From Bacteroidaceae bacterium (lineage in GTDB: Bacteria > Bacteroidota > Bacteroidia > Bacteroidales > Bacteroidaceae): 64,000 nt of DNA. This document shows, piece after piece, positions 23,829 to 33,526 of this stretch. The DNA is taken from positions 1-64,000 of the forward strand of contig JAFZSP010000079.1 of the NCBI GenBank assembly GCA_017619335.1, given 5' to 3'. Under the pieces are notes generated by a model. It saw only the letters and a list, made by a program, of their open reading frames with translations, was not told the origin of the DNA and made no database searches. Positions within the stretch are counted from its first letter, which is position 1. Every line of letters begins with the position of its first letter. Both the position numbers and the translations under genes were made by a program.

Positions 23829-24650
23829 TCAAGACTTTTGGAATTGGAGTGCTCGCCAGTCTCCGTCCGAGCTGGTTTGAAGGAGTGTGAAACCTAAGTT
23901 TTCGGCACACGAGGTGAGGGATGGAATATCGGTTTCGAGGAAACCGGAGAGCAGCAGCAGGCCGCCTGTCGGCAATTTCTGTGAGAAGGCGGGCAGGTCT
24001 GCCAGGAGGATGTTGCGATTGATATTGGCCAGAAGTACGTCTGCCTGTGGAGCGGAGGGAAGGGCGGTCTCTGCGTTGCCGAGTGCCAGGGTGACGGCTC
24101 CACTGTCGGAACAGCCGTTGATGGAGAAATTGTCCTCGGAATTCTTCACGCTCCATTCATCAATGTCGTAGGCAAAGATGTGACGGGCTCCGAGCTTCAG
24201 TGCTGCAATGCCGAGAACGCCTGTGCCGCAGCCTGCATCAATAACCGTCTTTCCTGTCACGTCAATCGTGGATAGCAGTTGGAGCATCAGTCGCGTGGTG
24301 GCGTGTTCGCCACTGCCAAAAGCTTGACGTGGGATAATCTGGAACTGTTCTCCATTGGGCAGGCAGATGGGCTCGAAATGGTGCTCTGCCTCCCATGTGG
24401 CGTTCCAGTTTTCGTCTGGTGCCTCGCTGCAGCTATAGCTGAGAACAGTCTCCGGGAAAATGTCTTGGAAGCCGCTGAGCGCTTCCTGGAGGGCTGCCTC
24501 GTTGAAGGTATCTTGCTGAATATAAGCCTTCAGCCCCTCATCGGTCGGCAAGAAGGTCTCGCCACCGGCATCAGCCAACAAGGCGGCCAACACATCGGAG
24601 GCCGCCTCGTCGCAGGGCTGGAGGGTGAAGTTCAGTTCCAGATACTTCAT
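23829..24650 (-). CDS. prmA: Ribosomal protein L11 methyltransferase
   Basis: SAM-dependent trimethylation of ribosomal protein L11. The 273 residues show the N-terminal substrate-recognition region and a class I methyltransferase domain with motif I V-I-D-A-G-C-G-T-G-V-L-G-I-A-A and the PrmA-typical L-L-A-N-I-N-R-N-I. The preceding G-S-G-E-H-A-T-T-R-L-M-L is also characteristic. Gaps of 5 and 8 nt to its neighbours indicate cotranscription. Confidence 0.93.
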   Translation of the reverse strand: MKYLELNFTLQPCDEAASDVLAALLADAGGETFLPTDEGLKAYIQQDTFNEAALQEALSGFQDIFPETVLSYSCSEAPDENWNATWEAEHHFEPICLPNGEQFQIIPRQAFGSGEHATTRLMLQLLSTIDVTGKTVIDAGCGTGVLGIAALKLGARHIFAYDIDEWSVKNSEDNFSINGCSDSGAVTLALGNAETALPSAPQADVLLANINRNILLADLPAFSQKLPTGGLLLLSGFLETDIPSLTSCAENLGFTLLQTSSDGDWRALQFQKS

Positions 24651-24655
24651 CCCGT

Positions 24656-25294
24656 TTATCTTGCTTTTTGGGAGTCGGTGGTGTTGTCGATTTTATCGGC
24701 AGAGACCTTCTTCACGTCGGGTTTGGCCTTGTAACGCTTGTTCAGTCCGGCCACCACTTCCTTGGTGATGTCAAACTTCTTGTTGGCCAGCAGGATGTTG
24801 TCACCCTGGCGGGAGAAGATGTAGTCATACTTCTTGGTCTTGTTATAGACTTTGAGGAAAGCTTGGATGCTGTCACGCATCTCCATCGTCAGTTGTGCCT
24901 GTTCGTTGGCCAGTTCGCTCATAAGACGCTGCTCCAGTTCTGCCAGGTCTTGCTGCTCCTTGGCCAGTTGGTTCTGAGCGCGTTCCAGTTCGTCACGGGT
25001 GGTGAAGCCATTGTTCTCATACTTCTTCTGTAGGGCGGCAGCGTGCTGCTGCAGGGCGCGTTGTTTGCCGGCCAGGGTCTTCTGGGCGTTCTCGCCTTTC
25101 TGGTTGAGAAGGATGTTGTAGTCTTTGCAGAACTGGTACTGCGTCATCAGGCTATCTACTTCCACGTAGGCTACTTTCAGTCCGGTTTGGACGTCAGCGT
25201 TCTCGGCGGTTGTTTCGGCCTCTTCGGCCTTTTGGTTGTTGCAGGCGGTCAGTGCCAATGCGGCAGTGAATGCGAGGGTAAGGATTTTTTTCAT
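24656..25294 (-). CDS. Skp/OmpH-like periplasmic chaperone lipoprotein
   Basis: The 212-residue protein has a lipobox L-T-A-C (lipid Cys18), an OmpH-type start strand (L-K-V-A-Y-V-E-V-D-S-L) and a long Gln/Glu/Lys-rich coiled coil (about 65-145) corresponding to the Skp tentacles, then the second core half (Y-D-Y-I-F-S-R-Q-G-D-N-I-L-L-A-N). Skp proteins hold unfolded outer-membrane proteins in the periplasm; here lipidation would tether it. Confidence 0.88.
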   Translation of the reverse strand: MKKILTLAFTAALALTACNNQKAEEAETTAENADVQTGLKVAYVEVDSLMTQYQFCKDYNILLNQKGENAQKTLAGKQRALQQHAAALQKKYENNGFTTRDELERAQNQLAKEQQDLAELEQRLMSELANEQAQLTMEMRDSIQAFLKVYNKTKKYDYIFSRQGDNILLANKKFDITKEVVAGLNKRYKAKPDVKKVSADKIDNTTDSQKAR

Positions 25295-25321
25295 TGATGG
25301 AATAATGATTTATTGATGTTG

Positions 25322-25543
25322 TTATTTTCTGATTGATTCCTTGGCGTGTGGCCTGTTGGCCAGTTGGTGGCGTTCGATGGCGTCCATACTCTCCACACAA
25401 TGGATGCCTCTTTGACGCATGGCTTTCGAAGCACCGATGTGAGTCACTGGTCCGCGACTATCACCCTTTAAGATGAGCTTTATGGACAGCAGTAAGACTG
25501 CCAAAGCCACGATTCCGAGCGTAAACAACAATAATTTTGCCAT
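25322..25543 (-). CDS. Small single-pass membrane protein
   Basis: The 73 residues start with one transmembrane helix (L-L-L-F-T-L-G-I-V-A-L-A-V-L-L-L-S-I) followed by a basic, hydrophilic tail with R-Q-R-G-I-H-C-V. Small proteins of this layout are common in Bacteroidales but have no known function. It is the first gene of the operon behind the promoter motif at 25623-25616, with 27 nt to the Skp-like gene. Its conserved-looking design and operon position support a real gene. Confidence 0.7.
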   Translation of the reverse strand: MAKLLLFTLGIVALAVLLLSIKLILKGDSRGPVTHIGASKAMRQRGIHCVESMDAIERHQLANRPHAKESIRK

Positions 25544-25569
25544 TTCAAGCGTTTATTTATTGATTTATT

Positions 25570-25599
25570 TTGCAAAAAGGATACTTATTTGTACCTTTG
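25570..25599 (+). promoter_or_regulatory. Promoter for pepD
   Basis: TTG at 25570-25572 and TACCTTTG at 25592-25599 are 19 nt apart, a full consensus match. The leader to the pepD ATG is about 75-80 nt. Confidence 0.75.
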
Positions 25600-25615
25600 T
25601 CGCGCTAAAACGGCG

Positions 25616-25623
25616 CAAAGATA
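25616..25623 (-). promoter_or_regulatory. Divergent promoter -7 element for the skp-prmA-fbp operon
   Basis: Minus-strand TATCTTTG (25623-25616) matches TAnnTTTG and lies 73 nt upstream of the small membrane protein gene. It is nearly face to face with the pepD promoter. No good -33 TTG is seen. Confidence 0.55.
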
Positions 25624-25682
25624 CGGAATCTTCGTTTTATTACGCCACTTTTTATCGACTTTAACCTTATTTAGCAGTATAA

Positions 25683-27128
25683 ATGGAAAAGATTGAACTG
25701 AAACCCGCCAAAGTGTTCGAGATGTTTGCTCGAATTAACACTGTTCCTCGTCCTTCCAAGCGCGAGGAGAAGATGATTTCATTCCTTCGTGAGTTTGGCG
25801 AAGGACTGGGACTGGAAACGAAGGTCGATGAGACCGGAAATGTGCTCATCCGCAAACCTGCTTCTCCTGGAATGGAAAACCGTCCCACGGTCATCTTGCA
25901 GAGTCACATGGATATGGTTTGCGAGAAGAACAATGATATAACTTTCGATTTCGATAATGACGCCATTCAGACCTACATCGACGGCGAATGGATGAAAGCC
26001 AAGGGTACCACCTTAGGTGCCGACGACGGTATAGGGTGTGCCATGGAGATGGCCATTCTGGCCGACGACTCTCTGAAGCACGGTCCTCTGGAGTGTGTCT
26101 TCACCCGTGACGAGGAGACAGGTCTGACGGGTGCCGAAGGGATGCAGCCCGGTTTTATGAGCGGCCAGATGCTCATCAACCTTGACTCTGAGGACGAGGG
26201 CGAGCTTTTTGTCAGCTGTGCCGGCGGTTGCCGCACGGCCGTCACTTTCCGCTTCACGCCCGAGGCTGCTCCGGCAGATGCTTTCTTCCTCCAGCTCACC
26301 ATCAAGGGCCTGACGGGAGGTCACAGCGGCGACGATATCGACAAGAAGCGAGCAAATGCCAACAAGCTCCTGGTGCGGTATCTCTACGACGGTCTGAAGA
26401 AGTGGGGACTGCGACTCTCAGATATTCAGGCTGGTGGCCTGCACAATGCCATCCCACGCGAGGCTTCCTGCCTCGTGTGCGTGCCCGTTCAATATAAGGA
26501 ACAGGCGCGTGCAGACTGGAATATCTTTGCAGCCGAGGTGCAGGAGGAGTTCTGCGCCACGGAGAAGACGATGGAGTTCCTGATGGAGAGCGCCGAGCCA
26601 GCTGCCACCGTGCTGCCCGAGGATGTCAACCGCCGTCTCATCCTTGCGCTGCAGGGCGTGGACAATGGTGTTTATGCGATGAGTCAGGAAATTGCCCTCG
26701 TGGAGACCAGCAGCAATCTGGCCAGTATCAAGCAGGTGGAACCCGGGGTCATCTTTGTCAACAGCAGCCAGCGCAGCTCCCTGTTGAGCAACCGCTTGAA
26801 TATGGCACACACGGTGGCCGCCGTCTTTGAATTGGCAGGTGCCGAAGTGGAAATAGGCGAGGGCTATCCCGGCTGGGCGATGAATCCCAAGAGCGAGATC
26901 CTGCGCATTGCCCGCGAGCAGTACGTGAAGCTGTTCCAGAAGGAACCTGTCGTTCGCGGTATTCATGCAGGTCTGGAGTGCGGACTGTTCTCCGAGAAGT
27001 ATCCGGGGCTGGATATGGTCAGTTTCGGTCCCACGCTTCGCGGTGTCCACTCACCCGACGAGCGTCTGCTGATCCCCACAGTGGATATGGTCTGGCGCCA
27101 CCTCCTTGCCATTCTGGAGAATGTATAG
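25683..27128 (+). CDS. pepD: Aminoacyl-histidine dipeptidase (peptidase family M20)
   Basis: Cytosolic zinc dipeptidase with broad specificity. The 481 residues show L-Q-S-H-M-D-M-V (zinc His and catalytic Asp), L-G-A-D-D-G-I-G-C-A (bridging Asp), R-D-E-E-T-G-L-T-G-A (catalytic Glu pair), the lid domain G-G-H-S-G-D-D-I, and G-I-H-A-G-L-E-C-G near the C terminus. Length is typical of PepD. The stop overlaps the start of the next gene by 8 nt. Confidence 0.94.
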   Translation: MEKIELKPAKVFEMFARINTVPRPSKREEKMISFLREFGEGLGLETKVDETGNVLIRKPASPGMENRPTVILQSHMDMVCEKNNDITFDFDNDAIQTYIDGEWMKAKGTTLGADDGIGCAMEMAILADDSLKHGPLECVFTRDEETGLTGAEGMQPGFMSGQMLINLDSEDEGELFVSCAGGCRTAVTFRFTPEAAPADAFFLQLTIKGLTGGHSGDDIDKKRANANKLLVRYLYDGLKKWGLRLSDIQAGGLHNAIPREASCLVCVPVQYKEQARADWNIFAAEVQEEFCATEKTMEFLMESAEPAATVLPEDVNRRLILALQGVDNGVYAMSQEIALVETSSNLASIKQVEPGVIFVNSSQRSSLLSNRLNMAHTVAAVFELAGAEVEIGEGYPGWAMNPKSEILRIAREQYVKLFQKEPVVRGIHAGLECGLFSEKYPGLDMVSFGPTLRGVHSPDERLLIPTVDMVWRHLLAILENV

Positions 27129-28626
27129 GTTCTGGACAATAATATGTGTCGCAGCAATGAGCTTCTGGTTCATTGCCTGCGATGATTATGACTCGTTCAC
27201 AACGGATCGTTCCATCACACTCTCCTTCAGCCGTGACACCATCGCCTTTGACACACTGCTGACCACCGTCCCTTCCAGCACTCAGACGTTGACCGTCTTC
27301 AATCATGCAGATGAGGGACTTCGCATTACGGATGTTTTCCTGGAAGGCGGAGCGGCCAGTCCTTTCCGCATCAACATCGATGGCCAGGATATGAGTCGTT
27401 CGGCTGCCAACCACGTGACGGACTTTGAGGTGCGTCGGCGTGACAGCATTCTGGTCCGTGCCGAGGTGACGCTACCGGCTTTCGAGTCCGACGAACCCCA
27501 GGAAATCAAGGATGCACTGGTTTTCTGCTTAGAGAGTGGGGTACAGCAGCGGGTACCGCTGACGGTGGTGGGACGTGATGCCTTTTTCTTGCGCGCGTGT
27601 ACATTATTAAATGATACTACATTCAGCGCCCGTCGTCCCATTGTCATCTATGACAGTCTGGTGGTGGCACCCGACGTGACGCTGACGCTGCCTGCTGGTA
27701 CGCAGTTGTTGTTCCACGACCAGGCGGGACTGACGGTGCACGGCCGCTTGGTGGCTGCAGGCACGCTGGAGGCTCCTGTACTCCTGCGCGGCGACCGCAC
27801 GGACCACATGTTTGACTATCTTCCCTATGACCGGTTGCCTGCTCGTTGGGAAGGCATTATCCTGACGGCAGAAAGCTTTGATAATGAACTGTCTTACATT
27901 GATCTCCACAGCGGAAACTATGGTATCCAGTGTGACAGCTCCAACACCAACGCCCTGAAACTCACGCTGGTCAATAGCCGCCTGCACAACCTCGGCGGTC
28001 ACGGGCTCAGCGAGAAAGACTGCCGAGTGGAAGTGGCCAACACAGAGATTTCCAACACCCTCGGGCATTGTGTGGAACTCATTGGCGGTCACAGTTCTTT
28101 TGTCCACTGCACACTGGCTCAGTTCTACGCCCTCAGTGCCGACCGCGGAGACGCAGTCAACGTCACCTTCTACGAGGACACGGCGACCTATCACCCCCTG
28201 CTGAAGGCAGACTTCATCAACTGTGTTATCACTGGCTATGCTGAGGATGTCATTATGCTTCCCAACTTGGATCCGCGACAGTGGGGTTACAAAGGGAGTG
28301 TGGAAGACCCCATTGTCAACTACTGCTTCCGCAATTGTTTCCTGGCCACGGAAGTACCTGATGACGAACTTTATAAAACGCGTTTCATCAATAATACGCT
28401 TGACCCGCGCAAGGGCGATTTCGCGCACGAGAAGAACTTCCAACTCTTGGATACCCACAACTTCCTTTATGATTTCACACCTTTGGAGGAATCGTCCATC
28501 CGTGGAATTGCCGACCCCGCCTTCAGTAGCGCCTGGCCGCTGGACCGTCAGGGGCGTTCCCGCACGGCCGATGGAGCACCAGATGCGGGCTGCTACGAAT
28601 TCATCCCTCAATCAGAGAATCCTTAA
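27121..28626 (+). CDS. Lipoprotein with right-handed beta-helix
   Basis: The ATG at 27121 gives a 501-residue lipoprotein with lipobox F-I-A-C (Cys20); an ATG 15 nt earlier is less suitable. Residues about 25-150 look like an Ig-like domain (T-L-T-V-F-N-H-A-D-E-G-L-R-I). Residues about 170-420 have the short-strand periodicity of a parallel beta-helix (L-T-V-H-G-R-L-V-A-A-G-T-L-E-A-P-V-L-L-R-G; Y-I-D-L-H-S-G-N-Y-G-I). The C-terminal D-G-A-P-D-A-G-C-Y-E is typical of such surface proteins. Ligand or substrate unknown. Overlap with pepD implies cotranscription. Confidence 0.82.
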   Translation: MYRFWTIICVAAMSFWFIACDDYDSFTTDRSITLSFSRDTIAFDTLLTTVPSSTQTLTVFNHADEGLRITDVFLEGGAASPFRINIDGQDMSRSAANHVTDFEVRRRDSILVRAEVTLPAFESDEPQEIKDALVFCLESGVQQRVPLTVVGRDAFFLRACTLLNDTTFSARRPIVIYDSLVVAPDVTLTLPAGTQLLFHDQAGLTVHGRLVAAGTLEAPVLLRGDRTDHMFDYLPYDRLPARWEGIILTAESFDNELSYIDLHSGNYGIQCDSSNTNALKLTLVNSRLHNLGGHGLSEKDCRVEVANTEISNTLGHCVELIGGHSSFVHCTLAQFYALSADRGDAVNVTFYEDTATYHPLLKADFINCVITGYAEDVIMLPNLDPRQWGYKGSVEDPIVNYCFRNCFLATEVPDDELYKTRFINNTLDPRKGDFAHEKNFQLLDTHNFLYDFTPLEESSIRGIADPAFSSAWPLDRQGRSRTADGAPDAGCYEFIPQSENP

Positions 28627-28659
28627 ACCCTTATTGTTTCATTTATTTAACACAACACT

Positions 28660-30027
28660 ATGAGTAACAGACAGAAACGTTACATTTTGCCAGAGAGCGA
28701 GATTCCAACGCAGTGGTACAACATTCAGGCAGATATGAAAAACAAGCCTCTGCCTCCCCTGCATCCGGGAACCAAACAGCCGCTGAAAGCCGAAGATCTC
28801 TTCCCGATCTTTGCTGAAGAGTTGGCACGTCAGGAAATGAATCAGACCGACGCGTGGATTGACATCCCCGAACCTGTCCGTGAGATGTACAAGTACTACC
28901 GTTCCACGCCGCTGGTGCGCGCCTACGGCTTGGAAGAAGCACTCGGCACGCCCGCACACATCTATTTCAAGAACGAGAGCGTCAGCCCCGTGGGCAGCCA
29001 CAAGCTGAACTCCGCACTGCCCCAGGCCTACTACAACAAGGTTCAAGGCGTGACCAACGTCACCACCGAGACAGGTGCCGGACAGTGGGGTGCCGCACTC
29101 TCTTACGCAGCCAAGGTCTTCGGACTGGAATGTGCTGTCTATCAGGTGAAAATCAGCTACAATCAGAAGCCCTATCGCCGCAGCATCATGCAGACCTTCG
29201 GTGCCACCGTGGAGGCTTCTCCATCAATGTCCACCCGTGCCGGTAAGGACATCATCACCCGCGACCCGATGAACCAGGGTTCTCTGGGTACCGCCATTTC
29301 CGAGGCTATTGAGCTGGCCATGAGCACGCCCAACTGCAAATATACCCTCGGTTCTGTCCTCAACCATGTGGCGCTACACCAGACGGTTATTGGTCTGGAA
29401 GCCGAGAAGCAGATGGCTATGGCTGGAGAATATCCCGATATGGTGATTGCCTGCTTCGGCGGCGGTTCCAACTTCGGCGGTGTGGCCTTCCCCTTTATGC
29501 GTCACAACATCCTGGAAGGCAAAAAGACACAGTTTATTGCTGCAGAGCCTGCTTCTTGTCCCAAACTCACCCGCGGACAGTTCCAGTATGACTTCGGTGA
29601 CGAAGCTGGTTACACGCCCCTGCTTCCAATGTTCACCCTGGGTCACAACTTTATGCCTGCCAATATTCATGCTGGTGGACTGCGTTACCACGGTGCTGGC
29701 GTCATTGTCAGTCAGTTGCTGAAGGACGGACTGATGAGTGCCGTTGATATTCAGCAGTTAGAGAGCTTCGAGGCCGGAACGCTCTTTGCTCGTGCCGAGG
29801 GTATCATTCCCGCTCCCGAGAGCTGTCACGCCATCGCTGCCACCATCCGCGAGGCCAAGAAGTGCAAGGAGACCGGTGAGGAGAAAGTTATCCTCTTCAA
29901 CCTCAGTGGTCACGGTCTCATCGATATGAGCGCCTACGACCAGTACCTCTCCGGCAATCTCCAGAACTATGAGGTCACTGATGCTGAAGTGACCGCCAAC
30001 CTCTCCAAAATCGAGAAGATTATCTGA
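28660..30027 (+). CDS. TrpB2-type tryptophan synthase beta chain
   Basis: The 455-residue PLP enzyme belongs to the TrpB2 branch: long N-terminal extension (Y-I-L-P-E-S-E-I-P-T-Q-W-Y-N), PLP lysine in V-G-S-H-K-L-N-S-A-L (Lys115), T-E-T-G-A-G-Q-W-G and the phosphate loop G-G-G-S-N-F-G-G. It would make tryptophan from indole (and serine or phosphoserine) without a TrpA partner. It is far from the trp operon, which encodes a canonical TrpB. A strong terminator follows at 30059. Confidence 0.92.
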   Translation: MSNRQKRYILPESEIPTQWYNIQADMKNKPLPPLHPGTKQPLKAEDLFPIFAEELARQEMNQTDAWIDIPEPVREMYKYYRSTPLVRAYGLEEALGTPAHIYFKNESVSPVGSHKLNSALPQAYYNKVQGVTNVTTETGAGQWGAALSYAAKVFGLECAVYQVKISYNQKPYRRSIMQTFGATVEASPSMSTRAGKDIITRDPMNQGSLGTAISEAIELAMSTPNCKYTLGSVLNHVALHQTVIGLEAEKQMAMAGEYPDMVIACFGGGSNFGGVAFPFMRHNILEGKKTQFIAAEPASCPKLTRGQFQYDFGDEAGYTPLLPMFTLGHNFMPANIHAGGLRYHGAGVIVSQLLKDGLMSAVDIQQLESFEAGTLFARAEGIIPAPESCHAIAATIREAKKCKETGEEKVILFNLSGHGLIDMSAYDQYLSGNLQNYEVTDAEVTANLSKIEKII

Positions 30028-30058
30028 CGCTTGTATAGTGTCGGCAATACAGCAGAAC

Positions 30059-30089
30059 AAAAGCAGCTACAGTGATTGTAGCTGCTTTT
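30059..30089. terminator. Intrinsic terminator between trpB2 and glnN
   Basis: A perfect 13-bp stem aaaagcagctaca/tgtagctgctttt with a 5-nt loop gtgat ends in a T-run. The matching A-run on the other side means it could also terminate the convergent glnN transcript. Confidence 0.9.
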
Positions 30090-30152
30090 GCTTTAGTATA
30101 ATATTACTAATACCTTACACCGATGGACGCAGGCTTCTTGCTTGTGGAATTA

Positions 30153-32342
30153 TTATCTGATGAACAACATTTCACGATACTTGGGCAAAGGCCAGATCTC
30201 ATCGTCAATAATCAATTCCAACTTATCTACATGATAACGTGTCTCCTCTATGAGAGGGGCCACCGTATCATGGTAGGCAATGGCTTTTTCACGATCACTG
30301 ACGATGCGGTTGGCTACCTTGCGAGCTGCCACGAGCTTCTCGACGTTCTCTGTGATGAAGATGGTGTGCTCGGCTATCTGCTGGATGAGTGCTACATTGT
30401 TGACAGACAGGCGTTCGGCAGTCTCCTTGGGGAAGATCTGGGCTGTCTTGTGAACATTGTCAATGAGAGCGCTCTGGTAACGGGTGGCCACGGGGATGAT
30501 ATGATTCAAGCACAAGTCTCCGAAGACGCGGGCCTCGATCTGAATCTTCTTGGTGTAGGTGTCCCACTTGATTTCGTTACGAGCCTGAATTTCTGCTAGT
30601 TCAAAGACTTTTGTCTTCTTGAACATCTCCACGCTGGCAGGATCCAGATAACGATCAATTACCAGCGGCACGCTGCCTTCGGTGTCTAACCCGCGTCGGG
30701 CTGCTTCCCGCCGCCATTCATCACTGTAGCCATTGCCGTCGAAACGGATGGCGCGGCAGGTGGTGATGTCTTCACGCAGGATTTCCATGATGGCGTGGAA
30801 AGTGGTGCCACCTTCCTGGATGCGTGCATCCACTCTTTTCTTGAAATCCATGAGCGACTCTGCCACCGCAGCGTTCAGAGCAATCATCGCACTGGCGCAG
30901 TTGGCCTCGCTGCCCACGGCACGGAACTCGAAACGATTACCCGTGAAGGCGAAGGGGCTGGTGCGGTTGCGGTCGGTGTTATCGATGAGCAGCTCCGGAA
31001 TCTGAGGAATATCCAGATGCATCTCATGTTTGCCGGCTAAGGAAATCTCTTCATCTGCCGTCTTCTCTAAATGGTCCAGCACCTCTGTCAGTTGCTTGCC
31101 CAAGAAGGATGAGATAATCGCAGGCGGTGCCTCGTTGGCGCCTAATCGATGGGCGTTGGCGGCACTCACTATGCTGGCTTTGAGCAGACCGTTGTGACGC
31201 CAGACAGCCATGAGGGTCTCCACGATAAACGTGATAAAACGCAGGTTGTCTATTTGTGTCTTTCCCGGTCCGTGCAGAAGGATGCCCGTGTCTGTGGAGA
31301 GGCTCCAGTTGTTGTGCTTACCACTGCCATTGATACCGGCGAAAGGCTTCTCATGCAGCAGGCAACGGAAGCCGTGTTTGCGAGCCACGTTCTTCATCAA
31401 CATCATCAACAGCATATTATGATCCACCGCCAGATTGGTCTCCTCAAATATGGGAGCCAGTTCGAACTGGTTGGGAGCCGCCTCGTTATGGCGGGTCTTG
31501 CAGGGGATGCCGAGTTCCAGGGCTTGTATCTCAAGGTCTCGCATGAAAGCTGCCACGCGCTCGGGAATGGAGCCAAAGTAGTGGTCGTCCATCTGCTGGT
31601 TCTTGGCAGAATCGTGTCCCATCAGCGTGCGGCCCGTCATCACAAGATCGGGGCGTGCTGCATACAGTCCCTCATCTACAAGGAAATATTCCTGTTCCCA
31701 TCCCAGATTAGAGATGACTTTCTTCACATCCGGGTAAAAGAGTTGTGCCACTGCCGTCGCTGCGCAATCGACCGCGTGAAGGGCTTTCTTCAGCGGAGCC
31801 TTATAATCCAGAGCTTCACCAGTGTAGGCGATGAAGACGGTAGGAATCATCAGGGTGTCGCCAATAACAAAGACCGGTGACGTGGGGTCCCAGGCCGAGT
31901 AACCACGGGCTTCGAAGGTGCTGCGAATTCCGCCGCTGGGAAATGAGCTGGCGTCGGGTTCCTGCTGTACCAACTGCTTGCCAGTGAACTCTTCCACCAT
32001 GCCGCCCTTGCCGTCATGTTCCACGAAGCCGTCGTGCTTCTCGGCAGTGCCCTCGGTGAGGGGCTGGAACCAGTGGGTGATGTGTGTGGCTCCGAGGCTC
32101 ATGGCCCAGCGTTTCATGCCTTCTGCGACAAGGTCGGCGGTGGCCAGGTCCAGGGTGGCATTGCCATCCATGACGTTGATCATTTTCTGATAGACATCAG
32201 CGGGCAGGTATTTGTGCATCTTCTCACGGTTGAAGACATATTTGCCGAAGAACTCCGAGGGTCGTTCGGCAGGTGTCGGTGTCTCAATGGGGCGCTTCTT
32301 AAACGCCTCACCGACAACTTCAAATCTTAGTGTAGCAGACAT
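30153..32342 (-). CDS. glnN: Glutamine synthetase type III
   Basis: ATP-dependent synthesis of glutamine from glutamate and ammonia. The 729-residue length and motifs fit GSIII (GlnN), first known from Bacteroides fragilis: L-E-I-Q-A-L-E-L-G-I-P region, C-K-T-R-H-N-E-A-A-P-N-Q-F-E-L-A-P, H-E-K-P-F-A-G-I-N-G-S-G-K-H-N-N-W and N-R-T-S-P-F-A-F-T-G-N-R-F-E-F-R. It starts 4 nt after the mltG stop, so it is probably transcribed with mltG. Confidence 0.96.
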   Translation of the reverse strand: MSATLRFEVVGEAFKKRPIETPTPAERPSEFFGKYVFNREKMHKYLPADVYQKMINVMDGNATLDLATADLVAEGMKRWAMSLGATHITHWFQPLTEGTAEKHDGFVEHDGKGGMVEEFTGKQLVQQEPDASSFPSGGIRSTFEARGYSAWDPTSPVFVIGDTLMIPTVFIAYTGEALDYKAPLKKALHAVDCAATAVAQLFYPDVKKVISNLGWEQEYFLVDEGLYAARPDLVMTGRTLMGHDSAKNQQMDDHYFGSIPERVAAFMRDLEIQALELGIPCKTRHNEAAPNQFELAPIFEETNLAVDHNMLLMMLMKNVARKHGFRCLLHEKPFAGINGSGKHNNWSLSTDTGILLHGPGKTQIDNLRFITFIVETLMAVWRHNGLLKASIVSAANAHRLGANEAPPAIISSFLGKQLTEVLDHLEKTADEEISLAGKHEMHLDIPQIPELLIDNTDRNRTSPFAFTGNRFEFRAVGSEANCASAMIALNAAVAESLMDFKKRVDARIQEGGTTFHAIMEILREDITTCRAIRFDGNGYSDEWRREAARRGLDTEGSVPLVIDRYLDPASVEMFKKTKVFELAEIQARNEIKWDTYTKKIQIEARVFGDLCLNHIIPVATRYQSALIDNVHKTAQIFPKETAERLSVNNVALIQQIAEHTIFITENVEKLVAARKVANRIVSDREKAIAYHDTVAPLIEETRYHVDKLELIIDDEIWPLPKYREMLFIR

Positions 32343-32346
32343 GGTT

Positions 32347-33378
32347 TTATTTCTTTATTCCCCTGGCATTCAGGGCTTGTTGGTAACGTCGTGCATTTTT
32401 TGCATGTTCTGAGAAAGTGCGTGCAAAGTTGTGGCTGCCGCTGAAATCCTCCTTGGCACAGAAGTAGAGGTACTCGTGCCTTTCTGCCCGCAGCACGGCA
32501 TCAATACCGGAGACGCTCGGGATGCGGATGGGACCTGGAGGCAGACCTTTATAGATATAGGTGTTGTAAGGACTTTGGGTGCGCAAGTGCTGGTTGAGAA
32601 TGCGTCGCAGTCCGTCGTCTCCGACAGCGAACTTGACGGTCGGATCGGCTTGGAGGGGCATCTGACGCTGTAGGCGGTTCAGATAGACGCCCGCCACTCG
32701 GGCTTTCTCGGGCTCGTAGGCCGTCTCTTCATCAACGATGCTGGCCAGTGTAATGACTTCTATGTGACTCATGCCCAATGCTTTTGCTTTCTCTTCACGG
32801 CTGTTGCTGTCCCAGAAGGTCTCATTTTCACGCTGCATCCGTTGCATGAATGCATCGAGGGAGATGTTCCAGAAGAGTTCGTAGGTGTTGGGGATAAACA
32901 GAGCGGGTAGGGTGGCGGTGCTGTAACCCCACTTGGAGGCAAAACTGCTATCGGCAAAGGCTGTTGCCACCGCCGCAGAGTCCAACATCAAATGATGCGA
33001 GAGGGTTCCGGCCAGCCGGTGCAGTCGTCGGACAGAGGGAATCGTGAGTCGCACGGGTTCCTGTTGTCCGTTGCGCAGACGTCGCAGGACGGTCAGGCTG
33101 TTGTCCTCGGGATGGATGGCGTAACGGCCTGTTCGTGGTTGGAACTCCATCGCATGGCGCAACAGGTGCCATCCTGTGAGGGAGGTGGCGCCGCAGGAGG
33201 TCTGTAACTGTTCGAGGATATCTGTTTCTGTGGTCTCAGGGCGGATATAGACGTATGCCGTTTCCTGCAAATCAAAGCAGGGACGCAACACGGCGTGCAC
33301 GGCCCAGAAAGCGGTCGCTGCAAGAATGGCCAGCACAGCCAGCACAGCAATGAGGACATTACGATGTGTCTTCTTCAT
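32347..33378 (-). CDS. mltG: Endolytic murein transglycosylase MltG (YceG-like)
   Basis: Cuts nascent peptidoglycan strands in the periplasm near the inner membrane. The 343 residues have a short cytosolic tail, one transmembrane helix (V-L-I-A-V-L-A-V-L-A-I-L-A-A-T-A-F-W) and the YceG domain with I-P-N-T-Y-E-L-F-W, the catalytic-site motif L-A-S-I-V-D-E-E-T-A, Q-A-D-P-T-V and S-P-Y-N-T-Y. An upstream in-frame start at 33462 would lie inside the tRNA gene region, so ATG 33378 is chosen. Confidence 0.92.
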   Translation of the reverse strand: MKKTHRNVLIAVLAVLAILAATAFWAVHAVLRPCFDLQETAYVYIRPETTETDILEQLQTSCGATSLTGWHLLRHAMEFQPRTGRYAIHPEDNSLTVLRRLRNGQQEPVRLTIPSVRRLHRLAGTLSHHLMLDSAAVATAFADSSFASKWGYSTATLPALFIPNTYELFWNISLDAFMQRMQRENETFWDSNSREEKAKALGMSHIEVITLASIVDEETAYEPEKARVAGVYLNRLQRQMPLQADPTVKFAVGDDGLRRILNQHLRTQSPYNTYIYKGLPPGPIRIPSVSGIDAVLRAERHEYLYFCAKEDFSGSHNFARTFSEHAKNARRYQQALNARGIKK

Positions 33379-33427
33379 AAAGTAAAAATCGCAGACACCC
33401 ATGGTAAGTATCTGCGGTCTATTCTGT

Positions 33428-33503
<76 letters not shown>

Positions 33504-33526
33504 AGGTCTTTTTTCAAAACCGGGTG

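Noticed and set aside
23821..24156. N-terminal extension of fbp
   Set aside because: It runs through prmA in another frame, is Arg/Pro-rich, and class III FBPases start near M-N-S-I-E-N.
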